From Neobacillus mesonae (GTDB lineage Bacteria; Bacillota; Bacilli; Paenibacillales; Paenibacillaceae), in assembly GCA_023715865.1 (NCBI GenBank), contig JAMBOW010000014.1, positions 1 through 58,966 of the forward strand: a DNA stretch of 58,966 nucleotides, in the 5' to 3' direction. Positions 1 through 9,337 of the stretch are shown here, piece by piece. The position numbers and the translations under genes were made by a program. The first letter of the stretch is position 1; the number at the start of each line of letters is the position of its first letter. The notes under the pieces were generated by a model, which was not told the origin of the DNA, ran no database searches, and saw nothing but the letters and a program-made list of their open reading frames with translations.

Positions 1-87
1 CGAAGATCGCTCTTAGTCCGCTCGACTTGCATGTATTAGGCACGCCGCCAGCGTTCGTCCTGAGCCAGGATCAAACTCTCCAATAAA
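1..87 (-). rRNA. 16S rRNA, 5' end (partial)
   Basis: The reverse strand carries the universal 16S start, AGAGTTTGATCCTGGCTCAG, followed by the conserved text GACGAACGCTGGCGGCG and ATGCAAGTCGAGCG. Only the first ~87 nt are inside the window; the gene continues to the left. The mature 5' end is placed about 7 nt before GAGAGTTTGATC by comparison with Bacillus 16S and is approximate. Confidence 0.97.
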
Positions 88-185
88 GTTATTGAAAAGA
101 GCGATAAGCTCATTTAGAAAAACTGACAAGAACAAAAATGTTCTCTTTAATTCAACATCCATTTGTTCAGTTTTCAAGGAACTTG
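88..185 (-). promoter_or_regulatory. rRNA leader with antitermination/processing motif
   Basis: On the minus strand the leader contains TTCCTTGAAAACTGAACA, the conserved sequence upstream of 16S genes in Bacillus and Paenibacillus that includes boxA-like and RNase III processing signals. The assignment of function comes from family knowledge; only the motif is seen. Confidence 0.6.
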
Positions 186-221
186 ATTTAATCATCACCG
201 CTTTTTCGCGGCTAGATATCT

Positions 222-251
222 ATCATACCATTTCGTCTTTGTCGTTGTCAA
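222..251 (-). promoter_or_regulatory. rRNA promoter (proximal)
   Basis: Minus strand TTGACA, 18-bp spacer, TATGAT. This is the nearer of two sigma-A promoters upstream of the 16S gene, about 130 bp before its 5' end. Confidence 0.75.
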
Positions 252-327
252 CAACTTTTTCGATGTTTTTCAACAACATTCGACATTATTTGGTTTGTTT
301 TGCATGCCGCTCAAAGCGACAAGAAAT

Positions 328-356
328 AATATAACACGTTAAAATAATTTTGACAA
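328..356 (-). promoter_or_regulatory. rRNA promoter (distal)
   Basis: Minus strand TTGTCA, 17-bp spacer, TATATT. It forms a tandem pair with the promoter at 222-251, as is usual for Bacillus rrn operons. Together with the leader and the ligA terminator these sites account for the whole gene-free stretch 88-463. Confidence 0.65.
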
Positions 357-395
357 CCCTTTTTCAATATTTAATATTCCCTCTCTCCTGATTCT

Positions 396-436
396 AAAAA
401 ACAAAACCGCCTGCTACTTCGGCAGACGGCCTTTTT
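396..436 (-). terminator. terminator after ligA
   Basis: A GC-rich hairpin (CCGCCTGC / GCAGACGG with one mismatch, 407-429) is followed on the minus strand by GTTTTGTTTTTT. It closes the pcrB-pcrA-ligA operon. A T-run on the other side makes it potentially bidirectional. Confidence 0.8.
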
Positions 437-463
437 TATTTGGACTATATCGTTATATTGGTT

Positions 464-2479
464 CTACTTTAGCTGCAGAAGCTTGATAAACTCATCTTCG
501 TCTTCAATCGTATCAATGCCCAGCTGTTGAGCCTTGGCAAGCTTGCTGCCCGCCTTTTCACCAGCGATAACAAGGTCAGTCTTCTTCGATACACTTCCTG
601 TTACCTTCGCACCCAAAGCTTCCAGCCTCTCAGCAGCTTCTTCTCTGGTTAACTGATGAAGAGTACCTGTAAGCACTACCGTTTTCCCGCTAAAGAACGA
701 ATCCGTCACTACGGCTTGAGGCTCCTCTGGAGCTTTTGCCTCTACTCCAAGTGAAAGCATCTTTTCGATACTCGCCTGTGTAAATGGATCCTGGAAGAAC
801 GAAACGATGCTTTCGGCCACAATTAATCCTACGTCAGGAAGCTCTACCAGCTCCTCTACCGTCGCATTTATAATGCGGTGAAGATCACGGTAATGATCTG
901 CCAGCATCTTCGTTGTCGATTTGCCGGTATTCGGGATACCGAGCGCATAAAGGAACGAGGCTAGATCCCTACCTTTGCTTTCCTCGATTGCCTCTAGGAG
1001 ATTTTTAGCCTTTTTATCACCAAACCGGGTTAGTCCAATCAAATCGTCGTAGGTTAAGGTATACAACTCTGCAGCCTCTTTTAATCCCTTTTCGTCATGA
1101 AGCTGAATTGCAGTCTTATCACTGAACGTTTCGATATCCATGGCATCTCTGGAAGCAAAATGAGAGATCCGGGCAACGATTTGTGGTTTGCAGTTCAGCT
1201 TGTTGTTGCAGAATAAATGTGCACCACGTTCCTCCAGTGGAAATCCGCAAGCAGGGCATTCCGTAGGAAAAATTATCTCTTCACCATCAGCTTCTTCTGT
1301 TACCTTACCTAATATCTCCGGAATGACATCATTCGATCGACGAATAAACACACGAGTACCGAGAGCATATTTAAGGTTTTTACGTTCAATATCTCCTACG
1401 TTGTTAAGCGTGCAGTTCGACACCGTAACGCCTGCGAGTTCGACAGGTTCCACACGTGCCAGTGGAGTGACCTTCCCTGTACGCCCTACATTCCAGCTAA
1501 CCGAGTTCAATACTGTCGTCGTCTCTTCTGCTTCAAACTTGTACGCAACAGCCCAGCGAGGGAATTTATCTGTATAGCCTAATACTTCCCGGGTCCGCAT
1601 ATCCGTAAGTTTAATAACCGCCCCATCAATGAGGTAGTCCAGCTTATCCCGGTTCTCCTGTATTTCAGCCAATCGTTCCATCACATCATCAAACTCTTGG
1701 AAGTAGCTGATATACGGATTAACTTTGAAATGATTATCACGCAAAAACTGCATCATTTCTTCATGGGTTGCAAATTGAATGTCATCCGAATAACCCACAT
1801 TATAGAAAAAAGCACTCAGTCGGCGTTCTGAAGTAACCTTCGGATTCAAGTTACGGAGCGCTCCCGCTGCAGCATTACGCGCATTTTTAAGAGGCTCGAC
1901 TGCCGTCTCGTTGTATTTGCTAAGTACAGACAGATTCATGATCCCCTCACCCTGTACTTCAATCGTACCGTCCGTATAAGGAATGGTCAGCGGGACAGAT
2001 TTAATTGTTTTTACCTGCGCTAAAATCCCTTCACCGGTTACCCCATTCCCCCGGGTTGAGGCTTGAACAAGCCTCCCGTCCGTGTAAGTAAGGTTCAACG
2101 TGAGTCCATCAAATTTCAATTCAATAGCATAGCCAGGCTCAGGCAGCGGGGTATTCGGATTTTTGGTGTTATAATCCTGGACCAAACGCTGCACCCTTCC
2201 GTTCCAGCTGCGAAGCTGTTCAATATTTTGTGCTTTATCCAAGCTCCATAGCGGGGACAAGTGACGATGAGGTTTAAAGCCTTTGAGCAACTCTCCCCCC
2301 ACACGCTGAGTCGGCGAATCCGGGAGTACTATTCCGCTTTCCTGTTCAAGCGCCACCAGTTCATCGTACAGCACATCATATTCTTTATCACTAATCATCG
2401 GCTTATCCAGTGTGTAGTAGTGATAGTTGTATTTATTCAGCTCCTTCACGAGCTCTTCAAATCGATGCATTGGATCCAT
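464..2479 (-). CDS. ligA: NAD-dependent DNA ligase LigA
   Basis: Seals nicks in duplex DNA during replication and repair, using NAD+ as adenylate donor. Seen: the N-terminal Ia domain with YYTLDKP and SDKEYD; the adenylation motif KFDG with the nucleophile near Lys122; the OB fold; a four-cysteine zinc finger (CPACG ... CNNKLNC); helix-hairpin-helix repeats; and a C-terminal BRCT domain with VVLTGTL. The chosen start at 2479 (MDPMHRF) gives 671 residues, the normal family length, and lies about 10 nt behind GGAGGG. The open frame extends 39 codons further to a GTG, but that stretch has no ligase similarity. The gene is last in a pcrB-pcrA-ligA operon, an arrangement conserved in Bacillus. Confidence 0.97.
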   Translation of the reverse strand: MDPMHRFEELVKELNKYNYHYYTLDKPMISDKEYDVLYDELVALEQESGIVLPDSPTQRVGGELLKGFKPHRHLSPLWSLDKAQNIEQLRSWNGRVQRLVQDYNTKNPNTPLPEPGYAIELKFDGLTLNLTYTDGRLVQASTRGNGVTGEGILAQVKTIKSVPLTIPYTDGTIEVQGEGIMNLSVLSKYNETAVEPLKNARNAAAGALRNLNPKVTSERRLSAFFYNVGYSDDIQFATHEEMMQFLRDNHFKVNPYISYFQEFDDVMERLAEIQENRDKLDYLIDGAVIKLTDMRTREVLGYTDKFPRWAVAYKFEAEETTTVLNSVSWNVGRTGKVTPLARVEPVELAGVTVSNCTLNNVGDIERKNLKYALGTRVFIRRSNDVIPEILGKVTEEADGEEIIFPTECPACGFPLEERGAHLFCNNKLNCKPQIVARISHFASRDAMDIETFSDKTAIQLHDEKGLKEAAELYTLTYDDLIGLTRFGDKKAKNLLEAIEESKGRDLASFLYALGIPNTGKSTTKMLADHYRDLHRIINATVEELVELPDVGLIVAESIVSFFQDPFTQASIEKMLSLGVEAKAPEEPQAVVTDSFFSGKTVVLTGTLHQLTREEAAERLEALGAKVTGSVSKKTDLVIAGEKAGSKLAKAQQLGIDTIEDEDEFIKLLQLK

Positions 2480-2660
2480 GCAGGGCCATCCCTCCGTAAA
2501 AAGAATATAAATATATGTAAGGCCCGCGAGAGGGCCGAATGTTATTAACGATCGATGACTCTTTCGCGGGTACCTTTGTAAACACAGTGTGCACACCTAT
2601 GTTGTTAATTTTATGTTGTTAAAAAAACTCACGGGTATGATTTGAGCCAGTTCACCTTAA

Positions 2661-4982
2661 TTATGATTCCACTTTAGTAATCGGCGCAAAACCGGCAAGC
2701 AGACGCTTCACACCAACAGGAGCAGGGAATGCAATTTGCAGCTCCATATCATTGCCCGTACCTTTAATGGAAACAATCGTGCCGACTCCCCATTTGCCAT
2801 GCGAAACCTTATCTCCTGCAGCAAAATCCTTTGATCCGCTTGCCGCTCCGCCAGCTCCTGCGGCTGGTTTCCCGGTAGTCATCGTTACTTTGGATGCCGC
2901 CGAAGCCGTCGAGCCGCCAAATCCAGCGCTAGGTCTTGATGCGCCAAAATTGCTTCCGCTTCCCGAGAATCCGCGTCCTCCATAAGAACCTCCCGCATTG
3001 CTTCCGCTTCCGCGGCGATAGCGGTCTTGGGCAATTTTAGTATCCTCTTTCAGCTCCTCAGGAATTTCATCCAGGAAACGAGACGGCGGGTTGGCTGTAG
3101 TCCGTCCGAACAAGGTCCGCATTTGTGCACAGGTCAGGAACAGCTGCTGCTCCGCACGCGTAATCCCTACATAAGCAAGCCGGCGCTCCTCCTCAAGCTC
3201 TTCTTCATCCATGAAAGTCCGGCTGTGCGGGAACACACCTTCCTCCATACCAATGATGAAAACAACAGGGAACTCAAGCCCCTTCGCACTGTGCATGGTC
3301 ATGAGCACCACCGCATCGTCTTGTTCTTCTTCATCATCATTCATACTGTCGATATCCGCAATAAGTGCCAAATCCGTTAGGAAGGAAACAAGCGATTTAT
3401 CTTCGTTGTTCTTCTCGAATTCCATCGTTACAGACAAGAACTCATCAATGTTCTCCAGTCTGGCTTTGGACTCAAGCGTGTTCTCGTTCTGGAACTCCAA
3501 TCGGTATTGGCTCATTTCCAGTACTTTCTCCGTAAGCTCGGTAACAGATAAATACTCTACCATTCTATAAAGCGCAGCGATCATATCATAGAATTCCACT
3601 AGCGCATTGCGGGTACGTCCAGCAAACCCTAGATCGTCAACCACTTCCAGTACTCTGAAAATCGATGTGCCTCTCTCTCCGGCTGCAGCAGCCAGCTTCG
3701 CAACAGTCGTATCACCAATGCCGCGTTTCGGCACATTAATAATGCGCGTCAAGCTGATATCGTCATCCGGATTGGATAAAAGACGCAAATAAGCAAGCAC
3801 GTCCTTAATCTCTTTACGGTCGTAGAACTTGATCCCGCCGACGATTTGATAAGGAATATCCGACTTGATCAAAATTTCCTCGATGACCCGTGACTGGGCA
3901 TTCGTACGATACAAAATCGCATGGTCCTGATAGTTTTTCCCTTTATTTACGTTCTTGCTGATCTCTGATGTTACAAAATACCCTTCATCATGTTCGGAGT
4001 CCGCACGGTAGACTCTAATTTTGTCTCCGCCGTCCTTGTCCGTCCACAGCTTCTTCGGTTTGCGTCCCGAGTTAAGCGAGATGACTGCATTGGCTGCATC
4101 CAAAATATTGGACGTAGAACGGTAATTCTGCTCAAGCAAAATCGTACGAGCTTCCGGATAATCCTCTTCGAAGTTTAAAATGTTGCTGATATCCGCCCCG
4201 CGCCAGCGATAAATCGACTGGTCGCTGTCCCCTACGACGCAGATGCGGTGATGCTTGTCCGCCAGCATCCGTGTCAGCATGTACTGGGCACGGTTCGTAT
4301 CCTGATACTCATCGACATGGATGTACTGGAATTTCTTTTGATAGAAATCTAGTACTTCAGGAACTTCTTTAAACAGCTGGATGGTCGTCATAATAAGGTC
4401 GTCAAAATCAAGGGAGTTATTCGCCTTCAGGCGTTTTTGGTACATGGTGTATACTTTCGCCACAATACCTTCAAAATAATCGCCGATTTTGGCTTCATAC
4501 TGTGCCGGAGTTACCAGTTCATTCTTCGCAGTGCTCATTGCAGCTTGAACAGCCTTAGGCTCAAACTTCTTCGTATCGATATTCAGGTCCTTCATACAGT
4601 TGCGGATAACTGACAGCTGATCTGCAGAATCAAGAATACTAAAGTTTGATGTGAAGCCAATCCGTTCAATATCCCGGCGTAAAATGCGAACGCACATGGA
4701 GTGGAACGTCGAGACCCAAATATCGCGTCCGTCCGCACCAACGAGTTTGGATACGCGTTCCTGCATCTCCCGTGCTGCCTTGTTCGTAAATGTAATCGCC
4801 AGAATACCCCAAGGCGCCGTTTTTTTGGTTGCAATCAAGTAAGCAATACGGTGGGTCAGTACTCTTGTCTTTCCACTGCCTGCACCTGCCATGATCAGCA
4901 GCGGCCCCTCTGTTGTTACAACCGCCTCCCGCTGCGGAGGGTTCAGACGTGCGATGGCGTCCTGTATATTAATGGATTGCAT
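2661..4982 (-). CDS. pcrA: ATP-dependent DNA helicase PcrA (UvrD/Rep, SF1A)
   Basis: Essential 3'-5' helicase acting in repair, in removal of RecA filaments and in rolling-circle replication. Seen: Walker A AGAGSGKT at residues 32-39; Walker B/motif II DEYQDTN; motif III GDSDQSIYRWRGA; motif IV LEQNYRS; motif V MTMHSAKGLEFPVVF; motif VI VGITRA. At 773 residues the length is usual. The C-terminus is a Gly/Ser/Ala-rich linker followed by a small Tudor-like fold (DKVSHGKWGVGTIV), which in B. subtilis PcrA contacts RNA polymerase. The ATG at 4982 lies 11 nt after AAAGGGG. It is the middle gene of the operon, ~110 nt after pcrB and ~180 nt before ligA. Confidence 0.97.
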   Translation of the reverse strand: MQSINIQDAIARLNPPQREAVVTTEGPLLIMAGAGSGKTRVLTHRIAYLIATKKTAPWGILAITFTNKAAREMQERVSKLVGADGRDIWVSTFHSMCVRILRRDIERIGFTSNFSILDSADQLSVIRNCMKDLNIDTKKFEPKAVQAAMSTAKNELVTPAQYEAKIGDYFEGIVAKVYTMYQKRLKANNSLDFDDLIMTTIQLFKEVPEVLDFYQKKFQYIHVDEYQDTNRAQYMLTRMLADKHHRICVVGDSDQSIYRWRGADISNILNFEEDYPEARTILLEQNYRSTSNILDAANAVISLNSGRKPKKLWTDKDGGDKIRVYRADSEHDEGYFVTSEISKNVNKGKNYQDHAILYRTNAQSRVIEEILIKSDIPYQIVGGIKFYDRKEIKDVLAYLRLLSNPDDDISLTRIINVPKRGIGDTTVAKLAAAAGERGTSIFRVLEVVDDLGFAGRTRNALVEFYDMIAALYRMVEYLSVTELTEKVLEMSQYRLEFQNENTLESKARLENIDEFLSVTMEFEKNNEDKSLVSFLTDLALIADIDSMNDDEEEQDDAVVLMTMHSAKGLEFPVVFIIGMEEGVFPHSRTFMDEEELEEERRLAYVGITRAEQQLFLTCAQMRTLFGRTTANPPSRFLDEIPEELKEDTKIAQDRYRRGSGSNAGGSYGGRGFSGSGSNFGASRPSAGFGGSTASAASKVTMTTGKPAAGAGGAASGSKDFAAGDKVSHGKWGVGTIVSIKGTGNDMELQIAFPAPVGVKRLLAGFAPITKVES

Positions 4983-5093
4983 GCATGCAAGCCCCTTTCG
5001 TCATAGAAGATAAGTCTAAGTTAATAAACGCTATAAATTATTAATGATATTAAGTTGATTGCTCAGTTGGCATTGGCTGTTTAGACTTCAATA

Positions 5094-5789
5094 TTATATT
5101 TCAGTGCTCACAGCCTTAACTGTTGCAAGCGCGGATGACAGATCGTTATATATAATATTTCCGACTATAATGGTGTCAGCTGCTTGTGCTGCCTGTACCG
5201 CTGTTTCATAGTCAACGATACCGCCGCCATAAAATAGCTGAGATTGATAAGTCGCTTGCCGAGCAGCACGTACAATATCCATATCGCCAAAGGCACCACT
5301 GTATTCAATATATACGATAGGTAAATTCATCAGCCTGTCAGCGACCTGTACATAAGCAGCAACCGCCTCTTCCGAAAGCTCCGTATTCGCTGCTGTGAGC
5401 TGTGCCACAGTCGAGTCCGGGTTCAATACAATATACCCTTCCGCAACCATTAGCTCCCAAGGAATCATATATCCGTACTGCTCAATCGCTGCCTGGTGTT
5501 GTCCCGTAATCCAACGTGGGTCATTCGTGTTCATTACCATCGGAATCATGTAAAGATCAAATCCGGGCACAACCGCCTCAAGGTCTGAAATTTCCTGTAC
5601 ACAAGGAAGCTCATACCTCCGGACCCTGGACAGCAAGTCCACCGTGTTATCGTACGTAACTCCTGAAGATCCGCCGATCATAATGGCATCTGATCCAGAC
5701 ATGCATACGGCCTCCAGTGCCTCATCCGAGAGCTCCCGGTCAGGATCGAGCTTGAAAATATGTTTCCATTCCTTGATCATTTCCTTCAA
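5094..5789 (-). CDS. pcrB: heptaprenylglyceryl phosphate synthase PcrB
   Basis: A TIM-barrel prenyltransferase of the archaeal GGGP synthase family. The B. subtilis enzyme joins heptaprenyl diphosphate to sn-glycerol-1-phosphate to make an archaeal-type ether lipid. Seen: EWKHIFKLDP near the N-terminus; GSDAIMIGGS; VPGFDLYMIP; YIEYSGAFGD; and the phosphate-binding LFYGGGI and VGNIIY. The frame is open to a TTG at 5813, but that codon has no ribosome site and would lie only ~10 nt from the predicted transcription start. The TTG at 5789 follows GGAGG by 8 nt and gives 231 residues, close to the B. subtilis length, so it is preferred. First gene of the pcrB-pcrA-ligA operon. Confidence 0.93.
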   Translation of the reverse strand: MKEMIKEWKHIFKLDPDRELSDEALEAVCMSGSDAIMIGGSSGVTYDNTVDLLSRVRRYELPCVQEISDLEAVVPGFDLYMIPMVMNTNDPRWITGQHQAAIEQYGYMIPWELMVAEGYIVLNPDSTVAQLTAANTELSEEAVAAYVQVADRLMNLPIVYIEYSGAFGDMDIVRAARQATYQSQLFYGGGIVDYETAVQAAQAADTIIVGNIIYNDLSSALATVKAVSTEI

Positions 5790-5828
5790 AATTTCATTCC
5801 TCCACGCGAGCAAATCACTACTAAAATA

Positions 5829-5857
5829 AGTCTATGATAGTGAGATAAGCAAGTCAA
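5829..5857 (-). promoter_or_regulatory. promoter of pcrB-pcrA-ligA
   Basis: Minus strand TTGACT, 17-bp spacer, TAGACT, ending about 40 nt before the preferred pcrB start. The spacing is ideal for sigma-A; the -10 box matches the consensus at four of six bases. Confidence 0.55.
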
Positions 5858-5910
5858 TGTTCGTATGCAAGGCGAACAGAACTTTTAACTGGAAAAGAAG
5901 GAGATCACAC

Positions 5911-5958
5911 CAAAAAACCTGCTGCCTTCATGAATCGAAGGAGCAGGGATTTTTTTTA
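5911..5958 (-). terminator. bidirectional terminator upstream of pcrB
   Basis: Hairpin CCTGCTGCCTTC / CGAAGGAGCAGG with T-runs on both sides (eight T on the plus strand, six on the minus strand). On the minus strand it ends transcription coming from the OrfA-like unit before the pcrB promoter. The rest of 5790-6094 contains only the pcrB promoter and the left end of the inverted-repeat unit. Confidence 0.8.
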
Positions 5959-6029
5959 AAGAGATAGCTCAGGCCTTTATTTAGGAAAATCAATTCTATG
6001 TGTTTATTTTATGATATTGTTTCCGTCTA

Positions 6030-6700
6030 GACAAAGGGCTGTCCTTAAGCTTAACAATATAAACCATTCAGGATCTAAATATAACAGATGATCATCATCT
6101 AAAATTGTTTTCGCTCATATTACTCCGCAAATAATAACGCTTTGGCTTTTCGGCGTATAGCTTTTGCAGCTCTCTTAGCTCTCGCTTTAATTGAGCGTTC
6201 TCGTCCTTCAGCAGACGGATTTGTTCCTCAGCCACGTTGATCTTATCCTGAAGTTTCTCTTCAAGGGTCCACTCTTTTCGGTTATGACGCTGTCTGCCCT
6301 CATTCATTAGACCCTTCTCGCCATACTTTTCAAAGATTTCACGCCATCGCTGCAGGCATCTCTTAGGTGTGTCCGTACCTATCATTTCAAGCGAAAATCC
6401 ACCCCGGATAAAAATTTCTCTTGGACGAATTCCATCCTGATCTGCCCGAATGGCTGCCACCTTAAAAACAGGCGTATATGTAATAATTCGGCCATCTACA
6501 CTAGAAACATTAGGATTTTGCTTGAGCTCGTACAATTGGGCTGGAGTAAACTCCATTGGTCTTCGGCTAGCTTTTCCCATAGTCCTAAACCTCTCTTATT
6601 CTATGTATTAGCAAAAAAACAAATAGACCCGCTTCTTAGGCACCGTCCAAGTTACCTTTAAAGCGAGTCATGATTGTATAACTTAAGGACGGCCCTTGTC
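6030..6700 (-). mobile_element. inverted-repeat unit with a lone OrfA-like gene (IS remnant or non-autonomous element)
   Basis: GACAAAGGGCTGTCCTTAAG at 6030-6049 is matched in inverted orientation by CTTAAGGACGGCCCTTGTC at 6682-6700. The match continues inward with some mismatches (…TTAACAAT against …TATACAAT). The ~670 bp between hold one OrfA-like gene and no transposase catalytic (DDE) gene. No clear target duplication was seen. The unit could be an IS3-type element deleted for orfB, or a small element moved by a transposase encoded elsewhere. Confidence 0.5.
6095..6580 (-). CDS. OrfA-like HTH transposase subunit (IS3-type), solitary
   Basis: 161 residues. The N-terminal two thirds resemble the DNA-binding OrfA proteins of IS3/IS150-type elements: MGKASRRPMEFTPAQLYELK, ITYTPVFKVAAIRA, a helix-turn-helix, then PKRCLQRWREIFEKYGEKGL. 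The C-terminus (about 105-140) is a charged heptad-like coil (KLQDKINVAEEQIRLLKDEN), as in OrfA leucine zippers. There is no orfB behind it: only ~45 bp separate its stop from the left inverted repeat, and no AAAAAAG-type slippage site is visible near its end. Its DNA-binding function is inferred. It may be decaying, or may act on related elements or as a host regulator. Confidence 0.7.
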   Translation of the reverse strand: MGKASRRPMEFTPAQLYELKQNPNVSSVDGRIITYTPVFKVAAIRADQDGIRPREIFIRGGFSLEMIGTDTPKRCLQRWREIFEKYGEKGLMNEGRQRHNRKEWTLEEKLQDKINVAEEQIRLLKDENAQLKRELRELQKLYAEKPKRYYLRSNMSENNFR

Positions 6701-6754
6701 TTACTTATCTGCAAGTTCCTTCCATAAGTTTATAGATAGATTTATCAATTTTAT

Positions 6755-9319
6755 TTATAGAATAGTAACATTGTTCTTCCCTTGGCTTTTCGCTGCACGC
6801 AAGGAGGCTTCTGCTTGCTCAAACAGGGTGTCCGGATGCACGGAAACGTCAGGAACAATGACAGCAACACCGATGCTTACCGTCAGCCATTCATGATCAA
6901 AGGAGGTGTAGGAGCTGTACACAGGAATATTCAGTGCCTCCACTCCTTGCCTGATCTCTTCTGCCAAACGAACGGCATCCTCCTGTGTCGTATCTTTAAG
7001 CCGTAGTCTGAATTTGCCCCCGCTTGTTCTGCATATAGAGGCGCTATATTCTTCACGTTCTCCCATGACTCTTAGCACATCGGCAACCCATTGAAGGCAG
7101 AGATCGCCATTTTTCAATCCATGTGTTAAGTTATACGTTCTAAAATTATCGATATCAATCGTGAGCAGAGCAAGGGAGCATTCCGTCTCAATACAAGCCT
7201 CCCATTCTTCACTTAGCTCTCTGTCGAAGACCGAGCATATAGAAAGCCCGGTAAGCGAATCGGTTACCAGATAGTTTTTGAGCTGATCTGTCATTTCGAC
7301 GTATTCTTTTTTATCGCTGCCGGATATCCCCTGATGAATCAAGACCATGATGGAGGGCTCACCCCCATGCATAACGGAAGCCAGTGTATATTCAAGCAGA
7401 AGCGAATCACCACTGGCATGATTAAAGTAAGACTTGCCCGTTCCTAATGAATTATTGTCCTGATCAAGCTCGCCGATCTTATGACTGAACCTTTCTTTGG
7501 ATGCAGCAGCTACGTGATCTAGAAAGTCCCTGCCTATGAGATCTTTTGTTGATTCATACCCCAGCTGCTCAGCTGCTTTGCTGTTAGAGTAAATAATCTT
7601 GCCGTTCGTTACCGTGAAAAATCCGACAGGGGAAAGCTCCATAAGCTGCAGATATCGATGTTCATTCTCCCGTAGAATTCGGGCGTTCTGAAGTGCCTGC
7701 TCCTCTACCTGCCTGAATTGATTTTCTGTCTGCATTCGAACAACACTTTTCAGCTCAGGCAAAATATTGAGCTCCTTATTCAGCCAAGGGTATGAGGTGG
7801 ATTCAACAACCTCTCTCCATTTTTCAAAGGACTTGCGAGGCGATAGCCGGTAGCCGTCATCTTCTTTAACAACTGCTTTGGAAGGATCGCCAGCCCAATC
7901 CACAATTTGAATAACCTCGGGCCTAAACCAAATAATATAATCCTGGTGTCTCTGATCCATGGATAGATAAAGCACACCTGAAGCAATCTCTTTATATTTT
8001 ATAGCCGGCGGGTATTCGGCACTCAGTTTGGAGGAATGATACGTATAGTCCTGTGATTGGGATGACAGCCATCCCGCCAGTTCTCGAACCTGCTCAGGGG
8101 AAGGTGTATCTCCGTAAGAAAGGAATTCGTTCTGATACGAAATCACCGCTCCCGACGCATTCATCAAAGAAAGCAAGGACTCTTCTTCTCTATCCAGCTC
8201 AGCTACAACGCGTCTGCTACTCGTATTTCCGATAAAGATTTGAACAATTCGCGAGGCTGCCTGCCTCAGCTTAATTTCGTCCTGATAGTCGTCAAGCTGC
8301 TGACGCTGTACCAATTCACTGCTGAAGAAAGCGCCTAAAAAGTTGCACAAATTTCGAATTCGGTGAGGAACATACTTAGGAGAATAATGATGACAGGTAA
8401 TAAGCCCCCACAGCTCATTATCATGAATCAGAGATATGGTTACCGTGGCCTGCACCCCCATGTTCTGCAAATACTCTATATGCATAGGGGAAACACTCCG
8501 GAGTACGGACAAGCTGAGATTAAGCGGTTTGCTGGTCAAGGGCTGTACTGTAGGAACAATCGGTACCGGTGAATAATTTACGTCTACAATCGTTCTAAGC
8601 CAGTTACGAAGGTACAATTCCCGGGCCTGCCTTGGAATATCAGAAGCCGGATAGTGATGTCCAAAGAAGGGTTCGAGATCTGCCTCCTTCGCCTCAGCAA
8701 TTACCTTGCCGTTCCACTGCTCATCAAATTCATAGATCATCACGCGGTCATAACCGAGCATTTCCTTCACTTGCTCAGCTACAACCTGACTTGCCTCATA
8801 CCTGCTTTTGGTATGTTTGACCCGACTGAAAAAAGTATGTATCCAGCGGAAGTCCGTCCCCGTTATCTGCTCTTCATGTTCCTGCTCCGGTTCCAACTCC
8901 AACACAATTAAGCCCTCACTCAAGTGAGCGATGCCAAAAAGATGGGTTTCCACTTCTTCCGTTCTGATCTTCATACTCATATACTGCAGCTCGGATGTTA
9001 CATTGGCGCTCAAATTCCGTTCAAGAAGCTCCTGCATTGATTCCTGCCCAATGAGATCAGCAAGCGGCATCCCAATCAGCTCTTCTGTTTCCTTTCCTAA
9101 AAACATAGAGCTATTGGCACTGCATTGGACGATAGAATATGGAGGCTCGCTCAATACGGCAAGCAGTATGCCATGAGGCTGAATCATTCCGGGAATATGT
9201 ATCGGTTCCTTTTCACAGTTCGAAAGATCAATAGGTTCATTAGGATCCAGTTCATCCTTGTTACTGTACAGCGTGCGATTTAATAAGTTATTATCCTTGT
9301 AATTGTCGGAACCTGACAT
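6755..9319 (-). CDS. bphP: bacteriophytochrome with PAS and degenerate GGDEF output
   Basis: A red/far-red photoreceptor. Domains: PAS with the biliverdin-binding Cys35 in DLSNCEKEPIHIPG; GAF with PASDIP (224-229), His280 in SPMHIEYLQNMGV and His310-311 in ITCHHY; PHY with WFRPE (463-467) and the tongue motif PRKSF (493-497); a helical linker; a second PAS (~555-665); and a GGDEF-like domain from residue 687. All chromophore-pocket signatures are intact, so a bilin-binding receptor is very likely. The output domain is altered: the GGDEF loop reads SGGKF (766-770) and the metal/substrate segment reads DIDNFRTYNLTHGLKNGD. Active diguanylate cyclase is therefore doubtful. No histidine kinase domain is present. 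The start follows bphO by 18 nt, so both genes form one operon. Confidence 0.93.
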   Translation of the reverse strand: MSGSDNYKDNNLLNRTLYSNKDELDPNEPIDLSNCEKEPIHIPGMIQPHGILLAVLSEPPYSIVQCSANSSMFLGKETEELIGMPLADLIGQESMQELLERNLSANVTSELQYMSMKIRTEEVETHLFGIAHLSEGLIVLELEPEQEHEEQITGTDFRWIHTFFSRVKHTKSRYEASQVVAEQVKEMLGYDRVMIYEFDEQWNGKVIAEAKEADLEPFFGHHYPASDIPRQARELYLRNWLRTIVDVNYSPVPIVPTVQPLTSKPLNLSLSVLRSVSPMHIEYLQNMGVQATVTISLIHDNELWGLITCHHYSPKYVPHRIRNLCNFLGAFFSSELVQRQQLDDYQDEIKLRQAASRIVQIFIGNTSSRRVVAELDREEESLLSLMNASGAVISYQNEFLSYGDTPSPEQVRELAGWLSSQSQDYTYHSSKLSAEYPPAIKYKEIASGVLYLSMDQRHQDYIIWFRPEVIQIVDWAGDPSKAVVKEDDGYRLSPRKSFEKWREVVESTSYPWLNKELNILPELKSVVRMQTENQFRQVEEQALQNARILRENEHRYLQLMELSPVGFFTVTNGKIIYSNSKAAEQLGYESTKDLIGRDFLDHVAAASKERFSHKIGELDQDNNSLGTGKSYFNHASGDSLLLEYTLASVMHGGEPSIMVLIHQGISGSDKKEYVEMTDQLKNYLVTDSLTGLSICSVFDRELSEEWEACIETECSLALLTIDIDNFRTYNLTHGLKNGDLCLQWVADVLRVMGEREEYSASICRTSGGKFRLRLKDTTQEDAVRLAEEIRQGVEALNIPVYSSYTSFDHEWLTVSIGVAVIVPDVSVHPDTLFEQAEASLRAAKSQGKNNVTIL

Positions 9320-9337
9320 AATAAAAAGCTTCCCCCT

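Noticed and set aside
5861..5882. GTTCG-N9-CGAAC dyad upstream of pcrB as a LexA site
   Set aside because: The half-sites point the wrong way and the spacing is too long for LexA; probably chance.
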